Origin: an uncultured Pseudoxanthomonas sp.
GTDB taxonomy: Bacteria; Pseudomonadota; Gammaproteobacteria; Xanthomonadales; Xanthomonadaceae
Length of the DNA: 52,254 nucleotides
Reading direction: 5' to 3'
NCBI GenBank assembly: GCA_946886405.1
Contig: CAMPIO010000018.1
Coordinates: 1 to 52,254, forward strand
This document shows, piece by piece, positions 38,464 through 47,298 of the stretch; the first letter of the stretch is position 1, and each line of letters starts with the position of its first letter. The notes under the pieces were generated by a model. The model made no database searches. It worked only from the letters and a program-made list of their open reading frames with translations, and was not told the origin of the DNA. The position numbers were made by a program, and so were the translations under genes.

Positions 38464-38528
38464 GCAGGCAACCGATCGGACGCCTGCAATCGAAAATGGG
38501 GACGGCCCGTGTCGGTTAAAGTACCGGC

Positions 38529-39344
38529 ATGGTCCGTCCCTTTCTCTTCGCTCTCACCCTCGTCGTTTCCCTCGCGCTCGCGCTGTTGCCGGTTCCCGCG
38601 CAGGCATGGGGCCTGCTGGGGCATCGCCTGGTTGCACTCCTTGCATGGGATGACCTGACACCTGCCACGCGCCTGCAGATCGATGCCTTGCTGAGGGGCG
38701 AACCCGATCCCACGCTGGCCGGTATCGCAGGCTGGGCAGATGACCTGCGCAAGAACGATCCCGTGCTCGGCCGCCAGACCGCGAACTGGCACTTCGTCAA
38801 CATCGGCGAACACGATTGCGCCTACCTGCAGCGACGCGACTGCCCCGGTGGCAACTGCGTGGTCGAAGCGATCCGCGAGCAGACGGCGATCCTGGCGGAT
38901 ACGCGGCGCACGCGCGCCGAGCGGCTGCAGGCGCTGAAGTTCGTCGTGCATTTCGTCGGCGACGCCCACCAGCCGCTCCATGCCGGCTACGCGCGCGACA
39001 AGGGTGGCAACGATGCGCAGGTGAACTGGAACGGGCGCGGCACGAACATGCATACCCTGTGGGACAGCCGCATGCTGGTGTCGACCGGCCGCAGCGAGCA
39101 GGCCTACCTGGCACATCTGCGCTCGTTGCCGCGCCCCGCCATCGCGGCCATGACCCTGCCGCCGCCTGCGGCCGCCTGGGCCGAACAGTCGTGCCGCGTG
39201 GTGGCCCAGCCGGATTTCTACCCACGCCGCGCGAAACTCGAACAGGCTTACGTGGACAAGCACTTGCCCATCGCCGAGCGGCAGTTGCGCGCCGGTGGCG
39301 CGGCGCTGGCTGCGGTGTTGAACAAGGCGCTGGGTGGCCGCTGA
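38529..39344 (+). CDS. S1/P1-family nuclease, secreted
   Basis: A 271-residue zinc-dependent nuclease/phosphodiesterase. The signal peptide ends AQA, so the mature enzyme begins at W27, whose free amino group is the first zinc ligand in this family. Other ligands are visible: H in WGLLGHRL, D in GWADDLR, H in ANWHFVNI, H/D/H in VVHFVGDAHQPLHAGY, and the H/D of NMHTLWDSRM. It would hydrolyse single-stranded nucleic acid outside the cytoplasm, perhaps for phosphate or nucleoside scavenging. No strong ribosome site; ATG 38529 is supported by the signal peptide. Confidence 0.92.
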   Translation: MVRPFLFALTLVVSLALALLPVPAQAWGLLGHRLVALLAWDDLTPATRLQIDALLRGEPDPTLAGIAGWADDLRKNDPVLGRQTANWHFVNIGEHDCAYLQRRDCPGGNCVVEAIREQTAILADTRRTRAERLQALKFVVHFVGDAHQPLHAGYARDKGGNDAQVNWNGRGTNMHTLWDSRMLVSTGRSEQAYLAHLRSLPRPAIAAMTLPPPAAAWAEQSCRVVAQPDFYPRRAKLEQAYVDKHLPIAERQLRAGGAALAAVLNKALGGR

Positions 39345-39404
39345 CACCCGTCACGCCTTCCCCGCTGATGACATGCTCGCCGCACCCCCGAAGGAGTCGT
39401 TCGC

Positions 39405-40190
39405 ATGAACCTGGCCGCGTTGCTCCGCATCTTCTCCCTGCTCTTGCTTGTCGCGATTTCGCTCGCCCCCCCGCTCGCACGCGCGCAGGACAACGCTGGC
39501 CTCACCGTGTTCGCTGCCGCCAGCCTGAAGGAATCGCTGGATGAAGCGGCCGCCGCTTACCAGCAGCAGACCGGCATTCGCGTGCGCGTGTCGTACGCCG
39601 CGAGCTCCGCACTCGCGCGGCAGATCGAACAGGGCGCACCGGCCGACGTATTCGTTTCCGCCGACCTGGAGTGGATGGACTACCTGCAAGCGCGCAACAA
39701 GCTGGACGTCGCCACGCGGCGCAGCTTGCTCGGCAACCAGCTGGTACTGATCGCCCCCAAGGCGAGCAGGGCGCAGGTCGATCTGAAGCGCCCCGCGACC
39801 CTTCTCGCCGCACTGGGCAACGGGCGTCTCGCCGTCGGCCAGGCCCGGACCGTACCGGCTGGCAAGTACGCGAAGGCCTCGCTGGAATCGCTGTCGCTAT
39901 GGAACGGCGTCAAGGCACGGCTGGCCGAGTCCGAAAGCGTGCGTGCCGCGTTGATGCTGGTGGCGCGTGGCGAGACGCCGCTTGGCATCGTGTATGCCTC
40001 GGACGCCAAGGCGGAGCCCGGCGTACGTGTCGTTGCCACCTTTCCCGGGGAGTCGCACCCGGCGATCGTCTATCCGGTGGCGGCACTGCGAGGCGCGCGC
40101 TCCGCGCATGCGTCGCAGTTCGTGCAATGGCTGGGGTCACCCGCCGCCGATGCCATCTTCACGCAGCATGGCTTCGCGCTGAAGGACTGA
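39405..40190 (+). CDS. modA: Molybdate ABC transporter substrate-binding protein (ModA)
   Basis: Periplasmic molybdate/tungstate-binding protein of 261 residues. Signal peptide to ~ARAQ, then [40 protein letters not shown] (oxyanion-contacting Ser residues), [22 protein letters not shown] and [12 protein letters not shown], all characteristic. AAGGAG lies upstream of ATG. It opens the modABC operon, with modB six bases downstream. No Mo-responsive ModE operator was recognised in the 60-base upstream gap. Confidence 0.94.
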   Translation: MNLAALLRIFSLLLLVAISLAPPLARAQDNAGLTVFAAASLKESLDEAAAAYQQQTGIRVRVSYAASSALARQIEQGAPADVFVSADLEWMDYLQARNKLDVATRRSLLGNQLVLIAPKASRAQVDLKRPATLLAALGNGRLAVGQARTVPAGKYAKASLESLSLWNGVKARLAESESVRAALMLVARGETPLGIVYASDAKAEPGVRVVATFPGESHPAIVYPVAALRGARSAHASQFVQWLGSPAADAIFTQHGFALKD

Positions 40191-40196
40191 CGCCTC

Positions 40197-40898
40197 GTGT
40201 TCGATGTGTTCAGCGCCGAAGAACTCACCGCCATCCAGCTCAGCCTGAAGGTAGCGCTGGTAGCCGCGCTGGCCAGTCTGCCGTTCGGCGTGCTGGTGGG
40301 ATGGCTGCTGGCACGCACCCGGTTCCCGGGCAAGGCGCTGCTCGACGCCATCGTGCACTTGCCGCTGGTGTTGCCGCCGGTGGTGATGGGCTACGCACTG
40401 CTGGTGACGCTGGGCACGCAGGGCACGGTCGGCGCCTTCCTGCAGGAGCACTTCGGCATCGTGTTCGCGTTCCGCTGGACCGGTGCCGCGCTGGCTTGTG
40501 CGGTGATGGGGTTCCCGTTGATGGTGCGGTCCATCCGGCTGTCGCTGGAAGCGACGGACCGGCGACTGGAACAGGCCGCCTCCACGCTCGGTGCCGGGCC
40601 ATGGCGCGTGTTCTTCACCATCACCCTGCCGCTGGCGTGGCCCGGCCTCGTCGCCGGCAGCGTACTTGCGTTCGCGAAGGCCTTGGGCGAATTCGGTGCC
40701 ACCATCACGTTCGTGTCGAACATCCCCGGTGAAACGCAGACGCTGTCCTCTGCGATCTACGGCCTGATGCAGGTGCCCGGCGGCGAAGCCGGCATCTGGC
40801 GGCTCGCTGCCGTGGCCGTGGTGATCTCGCTGGCGGCGCTGCTGTTCTCCGAGTGGCTGGTGCGACGGCACCACACGCGACAGGGGGAGGACGGCTGA
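40197..40898 (+). CDS. modB: Molybdate ABC transporter permease (ModB)
   Basis: A 233-residue inner-membrane permease with about five helices. It starts at GTG (FDVFSAEELTAIQLSLKVAL). The permease signature is EQAASTLGAGPWRVFFTITLP, contacting the ATPase, and KALGEFGATITFVSNIPGETQ is the conserved ModB loop. It shares one base with modC (TGATG). Confidence 0.94.
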   Translation: MFDVFSAEELTAIQLSLKVALVAALASLPFGVLVGWLLARTRFPGKALLDAIVHLPLVLPPVVMGYALLVTLGTQGTVGAFLQEHFGIVFAFRWTGAALACAVMGFPLMVRSIRLSLEATDRRLEQAASTLGAGPWRVFFTITLPLAWPGLVAGSVLAFAKALGEFGATITFVSNIPGETQTLSSAIYGLMQVPGGEAGIWRLAAVAVVISLAALLFSEWLVRRHHTRQGEDG

Positions 40899-41515
40899 TG
40901 CTGACGCTGGACATCGAACTGCGACGCGGACACTTCCACCGTCATGTCCGCATCGACGACGACGCGCGCGTGATCGCGCTGGTCGGCCCGTCGGGCGCCG
41001 GCAAGACCTCCGTGCTCAATGCCATCGCGGGACTGGTGACGCCGGTGGCGGGCCGGATCGAGGTGGATGGCCATTGCCTGTTCGACAGTGCGCAGCGCAT
41101 CAATGAGCCGGTGTATCGCCGCCGGGTGGGTTACGTGTTCCAGGACGCGCGCCTGTTCCCGCACCTCGACGTGCGCCGCAACCTGCAGTACGGACGTCAC
41201 GGCGGACGCGGCACGCCGCGTTTCGGCTTCGATGCCGTGGTGGAACTGCTGGGCATCGCGCCGTTGCTGACGCGCCGTACCCGCAACCTGTCCGGTGGGG
41301 AAGCACAACGTGTCGCGATCGGCCGCGCGCTGCTGTCGCAGCCTTCACTGCTGTTGTTCGACGAACCGCTGTCCGCGCTGGACCAGGCCCGTCGCGAGGA
41401 ACTGATCCCTTACCTGCAGCGGGTGCGCGACGAGATCCGCCTGCCCATCGTCTACGTCAGCCATCATCCGGACGAGGTCCGGCGCGTCGCCGACTCCATA
41501 CACCGCCTCGACTGA
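40898..41515 (+). CDS. modC: Molybdate ABC transporter ATP-binding protein (ModC), lacking the Mop domain
   Basis: ATPase powering molybdate uptake. From ATG 40898 (GGGGGAGG upstream) it has 205 residues: Walker A GPSGAGKT (30-37), Q-loop FQDARLFPHL, signature LSGGEAQRVAIGRALL (131-146), Walker B LLLFDEPLSALD and the H-loop VSHHPDEV. It stops just after the nucleotide-binding domain, while the E. coli protein is about 350 residues with a C-terminal molybdate-binding Mop/TOBE domain. The intact stop and operon context argue that this is a real short form, not a frameshift. Confidence 0.92.
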   Translation: MLTLDIELRRGHFHRHVRIDDDARVIALVGPSGAGKTSVLNAIAGLVTPVAGRIEVDGHCLFDSAQRINEPVYRRRVGYVFQDARLFPHLDVRRNLQYGRHGGRGTPRFGFDAVVELLGIAPLLTRRTRNLSGGEAQRVAIGRALLSQPSLLLFDEPLSALDQARREELIPYLQRVRDEIRLPIVYVSHHPDEVRRVADSIHRLD

Positions 41516-41552
41516 GGCGCGCGTAGAGTGCTTCCGGAGACAGGAGCCGCTC

Positions 41553-42110
41553 ATGATCAGGCATCGCTGGAAGCCTCTGCGCGTCGACCAGGCACGACGC
41601 TATCTCGAGCCCGGCGCCGTCGTGCTGCTGAGCACGGCGCACAAGGATGAGCGCGCCATCATGACGCTGGGCTGGCACATGATGCTGGGTTACGACCTGG
41701 TCGGCACGTACATCTCGCAGGCCAATCGCAGCCATGCCCTGGCGCGCGCCAGCCGCGAGTGCGTGATCAACCTGCCGACGGAAGACCTGCTGGACACGGT
41801 GGTGCGCATCGGCAACTGCAGCAGTACCGAACAGGACAAGTTCGAGCGCTTTGGCCTGAACGCCCTGCCATCACGCGAGGTGGCGGCGCCCGGCATCACG
41901 GAATGCCATGCGCGCTTCGAATGCCGTCTGCACGAGAGCCGCATCACCGCCGATTACCCGTTGTTCGTGTGGCGTATCGTGGCGGCCCACGTCGCTCCAT
42001 CGCCGCGCGCTCCCCGCACCGTGCATTATCGGGGCGATGGCCGCTTCATGGTGTCCGGCCGCGAAGTCTCGCGACGCCGGCTGTTCCGGCCGGACATGCT
42101 GGACCAGTGA
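41553..42110 (+). CDS. Flavin reductase-like (DIM6/NTAB) FMN-binding protein
   Basis: A 185-residue flavoprotein of the flavin reductase/NADH:FMN oxidoreductase-like split-barrel family: VVLLSTAHKDERAIMTLGWH, SQANRSHALARASRECVINL, and CHARFECRL then LFVWRIVAAHVAP. Proteins of this subgroup bind FMN, but the reduced substrate is not established. Ribosome site AGGAG precedes ATG 41553. It is 37 bases after modC and might be on the same transcript. Confidence 0.85.
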   Translation: MIRHRWKPLRVDQARRYLEPGAVVLLSTAHKDERAIMTLGWHMMLGYDLVGTYISQANRSHALARASRECVINLPTEDLLDTVVRIGNCSSTEQDKFERFGLNALPSREVAAPGITECHARFECRLHESRITADYPLFVWRIVAAHVAPSPRAPRTVHYRGDGRFMVSGREVSRRRLFRPDMLDQ

Positions 42111-42119
42111 GCGTCCACG

Positions 42120-42674
42120 TCATCGCTTCGCCGCGACGACGCGCTGTCTGCCTTCGCGGATTTCGAAGGTGAACGCATATGCCAGGGACACCGGCACGGC
42201 ACGCGCCTGCACGCGGTCGCCGGCGCAACCCTGCCCATTCCAGTCGCGGTCCCGGCTCACCGCATCCGGGTAATCGCAGAACATCGCAGGCTCGAACGCC
42301 CATCCCGCCACCGCCGCTAGCGCGGCATCGCGCAACAGCGGCTGCGCCGCGCCGTCATCGCAGCCGGTCTGTCGCAGCGGCGATATCCGTGTCGCTCGCC
42401 CTTCGGCATCCACCACGAAGGCCACGCATACGGTCACCGACGGCAACTCGCGCGGCATGCCTGCCGAAGGAAACACCGGGCCGGCCATGTCGATCGGCAC
42501 CGGATAGACGAACGCCTGGTGCGCCGCCATGTCGTAGCGCCCCGCCGCTTCCGGCAACAGCAGGCGTTGCGTGACGCTGTCCACGCGATGCGCACAGCCG
42601 CCAGCCGCGCATGCCACGAGGACGCAGGCGCCGATCCGTGACAGCGCGCCGTGAATGCGCGGGCCGTGGCTCAT
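42120..42674 (-). CDS. Putative lipoprotein with TonB C-terminal-like domain
   Basis: A 184-residue exported protein. The N-terminal signal ends near LVACAAGGC, where either LVAC or AGGC could be the lipobox. The rest contains VTVCVAFVVDAEGRATRISP followed by LLRDAALAAVAGWAFEPA, the beta-alpha-beta pattern of the TonB C-terminal fold. Four further cysteines may form disulfides. The start overlaps the stop of the M56 peptidase gene by four bases (ATGA), so it is part of the BlaI/M56 operon. Without a TonB-type anchor and Pro-rich spacer it is unlikely to be a classical TonB. Confidence 0.75.
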   Translation of the reverse strand: MSHGPRIHGALSRIGACVLVACAAGGCAHRVDSVTQRLLLPEAAGRYDMAAHQAFVYPVPIDMAGPVFPSAGMPRELPSVTVCVAFVVDAEGRATRISPLRQTGCDDGAAQPLLRDAALAAVAGWAFEPAMFCDYPDAVSRDRDWNGQGCAGDRVQARAVPVSLAYAFTFEIREGRQRVVAAKR

Positions 42675-44236
42675 GCGGCGGGCTGGCCTTCCGGAGCTGT
42701 GTCGCCTGCGTCTTCCTCCCCACTGCCATGGAGGTCGTACCTGATCGGCACGCGTACCCAGCCTTCGGACCGCACGCCCTTCTCCGTCGGCGGCTCGAAC
42801 GTCCATTGCCTGGCGGCGGCAAGCGATGCTTCATCGAACAGGCCGGCCGGCTCCGAACGCTCGACGATCGCTTCGCGCACCCGTCCATCGGGGCCGACCC
42901 GCAACTTCAGCACCACGAGGCCGCTCTGGCCGCTGGTCTTCGCTTCCGCCGGATAGTCGGGCGCGGGCTGTTTCGGCACGCTGGCCGCATCCGGCCCGGG
43001 GGCGCCATCGTGCCGGCTGACGACCATGGACAGCGCGAAGGTCGAACTGCCATCCGGCGGCGTCACCTCGATGGCCATCGTCTTGTCGAGCGCGCCTATC
43101 AGCACCGGTTTCGACACCGGCTTGCCGTCGACCGTGATGTCACCCGCGATCTTCACCTGGCCAGGCTGTTGCGCGGGATCGACCACCAGTTCGATGCGCC
43201 ACGCACGCCCGGCTTTCGTCGTGGAGGCGAAGCCGACGGTGCGGCCCGGCCAGTCACGCAAGGCGAAGGCTTGGCGTTCGCCATCGACATCGAGCGTGGC
43301 ACCGATGCGGTAGTGGAAGTCGTGTGCGGCCTGCACCTGCACCTGCGCTGCCGGCTGCGCGGCCCACGCGGCAATGCCGGTGCCTGCGACCACGGACATG
43401 ACCAGCGCCGCCGCCACGAGCCTGCGGGTGCGACTTTGCAAAGGTTGCTTCAGCATGGCGATCCTCTCCTTGAGGGGGTGGTGGTGTGACCAGTGGCAGC
43501 CCACCGGCAAGGGCGTAGCAGCGAGATGCGCCTTCAGCATCGCCTCGCCGTACCGGCGACGGTCGCCGGGATGGCGGGCGATGACAGCGGCATCGCAGGC
43601 GAACTCCTGATCCAGACGGTGCAGGCGTGCGGCCACCTGCATGAGGGGGTTGAACCAGAACAGGCTGCGCAGCAGCGCGGCCAGCAGGTGACCCGCCAGA
43701 TCCCCGCGGCGGATGTGCAGGCGCTCGTGGCATAACACCAGCGCGCGCTCTTCGTCGGTGTAGCGGGTGCAGGCATCGGCCGGCATCACGATCTTCGGCC
43801 GCAGCAGGCCGTAGGCGGCGGGCAGCCCTTCGCATGTGGTGGCATGCAGCACGCCCGGCGCCGTTTCGGTCAGCGGGCCCAGGCCCCGGATGAAGCGGCG
43901 TTGCTGCAAGGCCAGCCGGGCCATCATGAGCACGGCGCCGATGCCCCACACGCCGAGCAACCCGGTCGACAGTGAAGGCCATGACGTCGATGCGTCTAGC
44001 GCCGCCGCGGGCGTCGGCTGCAACACCGCGACGAGGGGCAGCGCCCACTGCGTGTCGGCCTGGCGTGCCGGCAGCAGGACGGCCACGCATGCGAGCGGCA
44101 CGCAGATCCACAGCGCATGCGCGGCCATGGCGCCCAGATGACGGCGAAGCGGAACGCGCAGCGCCAGGACCAGCAGGATCGCCAGCGTGCTGGCGGCCGT
44201 CGCTTCGAGCAGGGCGGTCATCGCCTCATTCGCCAT
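42671..44236 (-). CDS. M56-family (BlaR1/MecR1-like) membrane metallopeptidase with C-terminal TonB-like domain
   Basis: A 521-residue membrane protease. Helices at ~10-30, 38-56 and 92-110 precede the cytoplasmic peptidase with zinc motif HERLH (170-174), the FWFNPLMQVA stretch and the third ligand E211 in LDQEFACD. A further helix lies at ~278-297, then a periplasmic region ending in a TonB_C-like domain (PDYPAEAKTSGQSGLVVLKL ... AAARQWTFEPP). BlaR1 relatives sense a signal outside and cleave the partner BlaI repressor; here the beta-lactam sensor domain is replaced. It overlaps the blaI-type gene by 11 bases. An alternative ATG lies five codons in. Confidence 0.9.
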   Translation of the reverse strand: MANEAMTALLEATAASTLAILLVLALRVPLRRHLGAMAAHALWICVPLACVAVLLPARQADTQWALPLVAVLQPTPAAALDASTSWPSLSTGLLGVWGIGAVLMMARLALQQRRFIRGLGPLTETAPGVLHATTCEGLPAAYGLLRPKIVMPADACTRYTDEERALVLCHERLHIRRGDLAGHLLAALLRSLFWFNPLMQVAARLHRLDQEFACDAAVIARHPGDRRRYGEAMLKAHLAATPLPVGCHWSHHHPLKERIAMLKQPLQSRTRRLVAAALVMSVVAGTGIAAWAAQPAAQVQVQAAHDFHYRIGATLDVDGERQAFALRDWPGRTVGFASTTKAGRAWRIELVVDPAQQPGQVKIAGDITVDGKPVSKPVLIGALDKTMAIEVTPPDGSSTFALSMVVSRHDGAPGPDAASVPKQPAPDYPAEAKTSGQSGLVVLKLRVGPDGRVREAIVERSEPAGLFDEASLAAARQWTFEPPTEKGVRSEGWVRVPIRYDLHGSGEEDAGDTAPEGQPAA

Positions 44237-44594
44237 CGTCGAGCTCCGCGATCAGACGCTTGAGTTCGGCGATGTCTGTGGGCGACAGCTTGCGCTGCTC
44301 GCTGAAGTGCGCGACCAGCGGCGCCACGCGCCCGCCGAACAACCGGTCCACCAGCCCGGTGCTCTGCTCCGCCAACCAGGCTTCACGAGCCAGTACCGGG
44401 GAATAGAGGTAGCGTCGCCCCTCCTTCTCCGCCCGGATCGCGCCCTTGTTGAGCAGGCGGTTGAGCAGGGTCTTCACGGTGGGCTCGGCCCACTCGGCCC
44501 GTCCGGCCAGCGCCGCGACCACGTCTTCCGCACTGGCAGGATGACGCCGCCACAGCACGTCCATCACCACCGCTTCCGCTTCGCTGATCGACAT
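44226..44594 (-). CDS. BlaI/MecI/CopY-family transcriptional repressor
   Basis: A 122-residue winged-helix repressor: ISEAEAVVMDVLWRRHPAS, recognition region TVKTLLNRLLNKGAIRAEKE and wing GRRYLYSPVLAREAW, plus a C-terminal dimerisation helix. It would repress its own operon until cleaved by the M56 peptidase. I start at ATG 44594; the frame is open 18 codons upstream, but that stretch is the operator/promoter region. Two 12-base palindromes of one design lie just upstream. Confidence 0.92.
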   Translation of the reverse strand: MSISEAEAVVMDVLWRRHPASAEDVVAALAGRAEWAEPTVKTLLNRLLNKGAIRAEKEGRRYLYSPVLAREAWLAEQSTGLVDRLFGGRVAPLVAHFSEQRKLSPTDIAELKRLIAELDDGE

Positions 44595-44598
44595 ACGT

Positions 44599-44648
44599 TT
44601 ACGCCTGTAATTTTTATTGATTACGCACGTAAACGAAATCCGTGTCAA
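44599..44648 (-). promoter_or_regulatory. Promoter with two BlaI-type operators
   Basis: Two palindromes of form TTAC-N4-GTAA: TTACGCCTGTAA (44599-44610) and TTACGCACGTAA (44621-44632). Their centres are 22 bases apart, two helical turns. A perfect -35 TTGACA (minus strand, 44648-44643) is followed after 17 bases by CGTAAT (44625-44620), so the distal operator overlaps the -10 and the proximal one sits 4 bases before the ATG. This is the expected layout for cooperative BlaI repression. Confidence 0.8.
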
Positions 44649-44703
44649 GCCCCGCCAGCCCGCGTTTGTCGGCCGATCACGTCCCGTCGCCTAAGCTTCG
44701 CTC

Positions 44704-46647
44704 ATGACGCCACGCCACCTGACCGACCTCGACGACGCCGTCGACCTGATCCTTGCCCTCACCCACGGGCCGCTCCGCATCGGTGCGCCGCTTGGCATCG
44801 GCAAGCCGCACCGGCTGCTCAATGCGCTGTACGCGCGTGGCGTAGCGGATCCGTCTCGCCCGTGGTCGCTGTACACCGCGCTCTCGCTCGATCCGCCCTC
44901 GGGCGCAAAAGGGCTCGAAGGCCGCTTCGTGGCGCCATTCGCCGCGCGCCACTTCGGCAACGACTTCCCGCGCCTGGACTATGTGCAGGCGGTGAAGCGC
45001 GATGCGCTGCCCGCGCATATGGAAGTGGAGGAGTTCTACATGCAGGGCGGTGCGCTGCTGCGCTCGACCACGGCGCAACGCCTGTACGCCAGCCTCAATT
45101 ACACGCACGTCGCCCGGGCACTGGCGGACCGCGCGGTCAACATCATCGTGCAGAAGGTCGCGCGCGAAGCCGGCGGTACGCGGTTGTCGTTCTCGTGCAA
45201 CAACGACCTCACCCAGGACGCGGTGGATGCCATCGTCGCGCGCGGGCTGCCGCGCCCGCTGCTGGTAGCCGAGGTCGATCCCGAATTGCCGTGGATCGGC
45301 GGCACGGCGGCCGTGGACGAAACCTATTTCGATCTGGTGATCTCGCCACCAGGCCCCTACCCCGCACTGTTCGGCCTGCCGCGCCAGCCCGTGTCGGACG
45401 TCGACTACGCCATCGGCCTTTACGCCAGTGCGCTGGTGCGTGATGGCGGCACGCTGCAGATCGGCATCGGTGCGCTGGCCGACGCGTTGTGCCACGCACT
45501 GGTGCTGCGCCACACCGACAACACGACCTACCGGCGTGTGCTGGCGGCACTGGATCCAGAACTCGAACGTCATCCCGCGATGCTCGCCAGCGGTGGCCTC
45601 GATCCGTTCGACGTCGGCCTGTACGGCTGCAGCGAGATGGTCAACGAAGGCTTCAAGCGATTGGTCGAAACCGGCGTGATCCGGCGCAAGGTGGTGGACG
45701 ACGAAGCCCTGATGCAACGGCTCGCCGACGGCACCGCCAACCTCGGTGACCAGGCGCGACTGGAGCGCGACGGCGAGTACCTGCGCGGCGCGTTCTATCT
45801 CGGCTCGCCCGCGTTCTACCACTGGCTGCGCACCCTGCCGGACGACCAGCGCCGCGCCATCGGCATGCGCCGCATCAGCCTGATCAACGAGCTGGAGCGG
45901 GGACGCGAATCGCTGGCGCGCCTGCAGCGCCCTGATGCCCGCTTCTTCAACTCCTGCATGATGGCCACCGTGCTGGGCGCCGCCGTGTCCGACGGACTGG
46001 ACGATGGACGCGTGGTGTCCGGCGTGGGCGGCCAGTACAACTTCGTCGACATGTCGAACGCGCTGGACGGCGCGCGCAGCGTGCTGATGTTCCGCGCGGT
46101 GCGCGAGGACGCCGGCGATGCAGGATCGAACGTGCGCTGGAACTACGGACACACGACGATTCCACGCCACCTGCGCGACCTGTACGTCAACGAATACGGC
46201 ATCGCCGACCTTCGCGGCAAGAACGACGAGCACTGCATCATCGCCATGGGCGGCATCACCGATGCCCGCTTCCAGCAAGGCCTGATGGCCCGGGCGCAGC
46301 AAGCCGGCAAACTGCGCAAAGGCTTCCACGCACCTGGCCACTGGATCGACAACACCCCCGTGCACCTGTCGGCGCGCCTGCGTGCATTCCGCCGCGACGG
46401 CACCCTGCCCGACTATCCCTTGGGCAGCGACTTCATCGACGTCGAGCAGCGCATCGTCAAGGCATTGGGTTGGCTGAAGGCGAACACGGCCACGTCCTGG
46501 AAGAAGATCGGTACGGTCCTGCGTGCGCTGGGGGAGCAAGCGAACGATGCCGAGGCGATGGCACGCATGGAACTGGCAACGCCCGGCGACCTGGGCGAGC
46601 GCATCGAAGCGAAGCTGCTGGCGCTGGGCCTGCGAGAGACGCAGTAG
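44704..46647 (+). CDS. Acetyl-CoA hydrolase/transferase family protein
   Basis: A 647-residue protein of the CoA-transferase superfamily with a C-terminal acetyl-CoA hydrolase/transferase domain. Recognisable are LQIGIGALADALCHALVLRH, the MLASGGLDPFDVGLYGCSEM stretch, and near the C-terminus VVSGVGGQYNFVDMSNAL and YGIADLRGKNDEHCII, typical of acetate or succinate CoA-transferases and hydrolases. It is longer than the ~430-500 residue Cat1/AarC group owing to inserts and a C-terminal helical extension. The exact acyl substrate is unknown. It diverges from the BlaI operon across 109 bases. Confidence 0.82.
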   Translation: MTPRHLTDLDDAVDLILALTHGPLRIGAPLGIGKPHRLLNALYARGVADPSRPWSLYTALSLDPPSGAKGLEGRFVAPFAARHFGNDFPRLDYVQAVKRDALPAHMEVEEFYMQGGALLRSTTAQRLYASLNYTHVARALADRAVNIIVQKVAREAGGTRLSFSCNNDLTQDAVDAIVARGLPRPLLVAEVDPELPWIGGTAAVDETYFDLVISPPGPYPALFGLPRQPVSDVDYAIGLYASALVRDGGTLQIGIGALADALCHALVLRHTDNTTYRRVLAALDPELERHPAMLASGGLDPFDVGLYGCSEMVNEGFKRLVETGVIRRKVVDDEALMQRLADGTANLGDQARLERDGEYLRGAFYLGSPAFYHWLRTLPDDQRRAIGMRRISLINELERGRESLARLQRPDARFFNSCMMATVLGAAVSDGLDDGRVVSGVGGQYNFVDMSNALDGARSVLMFRAVREDAGDAGSNVRWNYGHTTIPRHLRDLYVNEYGIADLRGKNDEHCIIAMGGITDARFQQGLMARAQQAGKLRKGFHAPGHWIDNTPVHLSARLRAFRRDGTLPDYPLGSDFIDVEQRIVKALGWLKANTATSWKKIGTVLRALGEQANDAEAMARMELATPGDLGERIEAKLLALGLRETQ

Positions 46648-46680
46648 CCATCGCAACCGCAGCAACCGGTCCATATCCCT

Positions 46681-46706
46681 GTCATCCCGGCGAAAGCCGG
46701 GATGAC
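46681..46706. repeat. Palindromic repeat after the acetyl-CoA hydrolase gene
   Basis: Perfect 11-base arms GTCATCCCGGC (46681-46691) and GCCGGGATGAC (46696-46706) around GAAA. It is a dispersed xanthomonad repeat related to the arms at 9595-9702 and may also serve as a bidirectional transcript end between the convergent genes ending at 46647 and 46781. Confidence 0.85.
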
Positions 46707-46780
46707 GAGTACAGGGCCAAGACAGGAGCCTGCACTGCGGCACCGCATCGCAGAGCTGTCCCGACACCCTGCCACTTCTG

Positions 46781-47284
46781 CTACTTGCCTGGCCTTCCGT
46801 CCACCAGGATGTATTCCTTGCCACGACTCTTCCAGGTTGGCGTATCCGGATGGATGGCAATGCAGGGACGACCGCCACAGGAGGTGATCTCGACGTACTG
46901 GGAGGCCTGTCGTACTTCAGCCGATACCTCGGCCGCATCCGCGCGGAGCTGGGTATCCTTCAGCCGTTGGTACTCGTGACGGAGTAGCAGAAGAAGCGCG
47001 ACATACAACAACGCGAAACCCGCGGCGACGGCAAGCAGCCCCCGCCACGCCTTGCCGATCACCGGCCGCAACGCGACTTCGGTCTTCTGCTGCTGATCCT
47101 GGAACAGATGGGCCATCGCGTGTTTCAGCTTGGCTTCCTCAGCCTCGCGGACGGTCGCCAGTCCGGCCTGGACCACCCGCATCTGCTGCAGCCCTTCAGC
47201 CACCTGGCGTGTCTGCTTGCCGGCGGCGTCCTCCAGCCGTTCTACCGCCATCATCAACCGGCGGATGGCATCCGTGTCGTTCAT
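46781..47284 (-). CDS. Single-pass membrane protein of unknown function downstream of the T4SS effector
   Basis: A 167-residue protein with a strong ribosome site (GAGGGG) and ATG 47284, 14 bases after the effector stop. Residues 1-75 are charged and predicted helical or coiled coil (AIRRLMMAVERLEDAAGKQT ...), residues ~82-101 form one transmembrane helix (GLLAVAAGFALLYVALLLLL), and the C-terminal third has a Cys pair in TSCGGRPCIAI (C136, C141), plausibly a periplasmic disulfide. I do not recognise a named family. Its place suggests a role with the effector (accessory or extra immunity), which is inference. Confidence 0.7.
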   Translation of the reverse strand: MNDTDAIRRLMMAVERLEDAAGKQTRQVAEGLQQMRVVQAGLATVREAEEAKLKHAMAHLFQDQQQKTEVALRPVIGKAWRGLLAVAAGFALLYVALLLLLRHEYQRLKDTQLRADAAEVSAEVRQASQYVEITSCGGRPCIAIHPDTPTWKSRGKEYILVDGRPGK

Positions 47285-47298
47285 TGCGTTCCCCTCGG

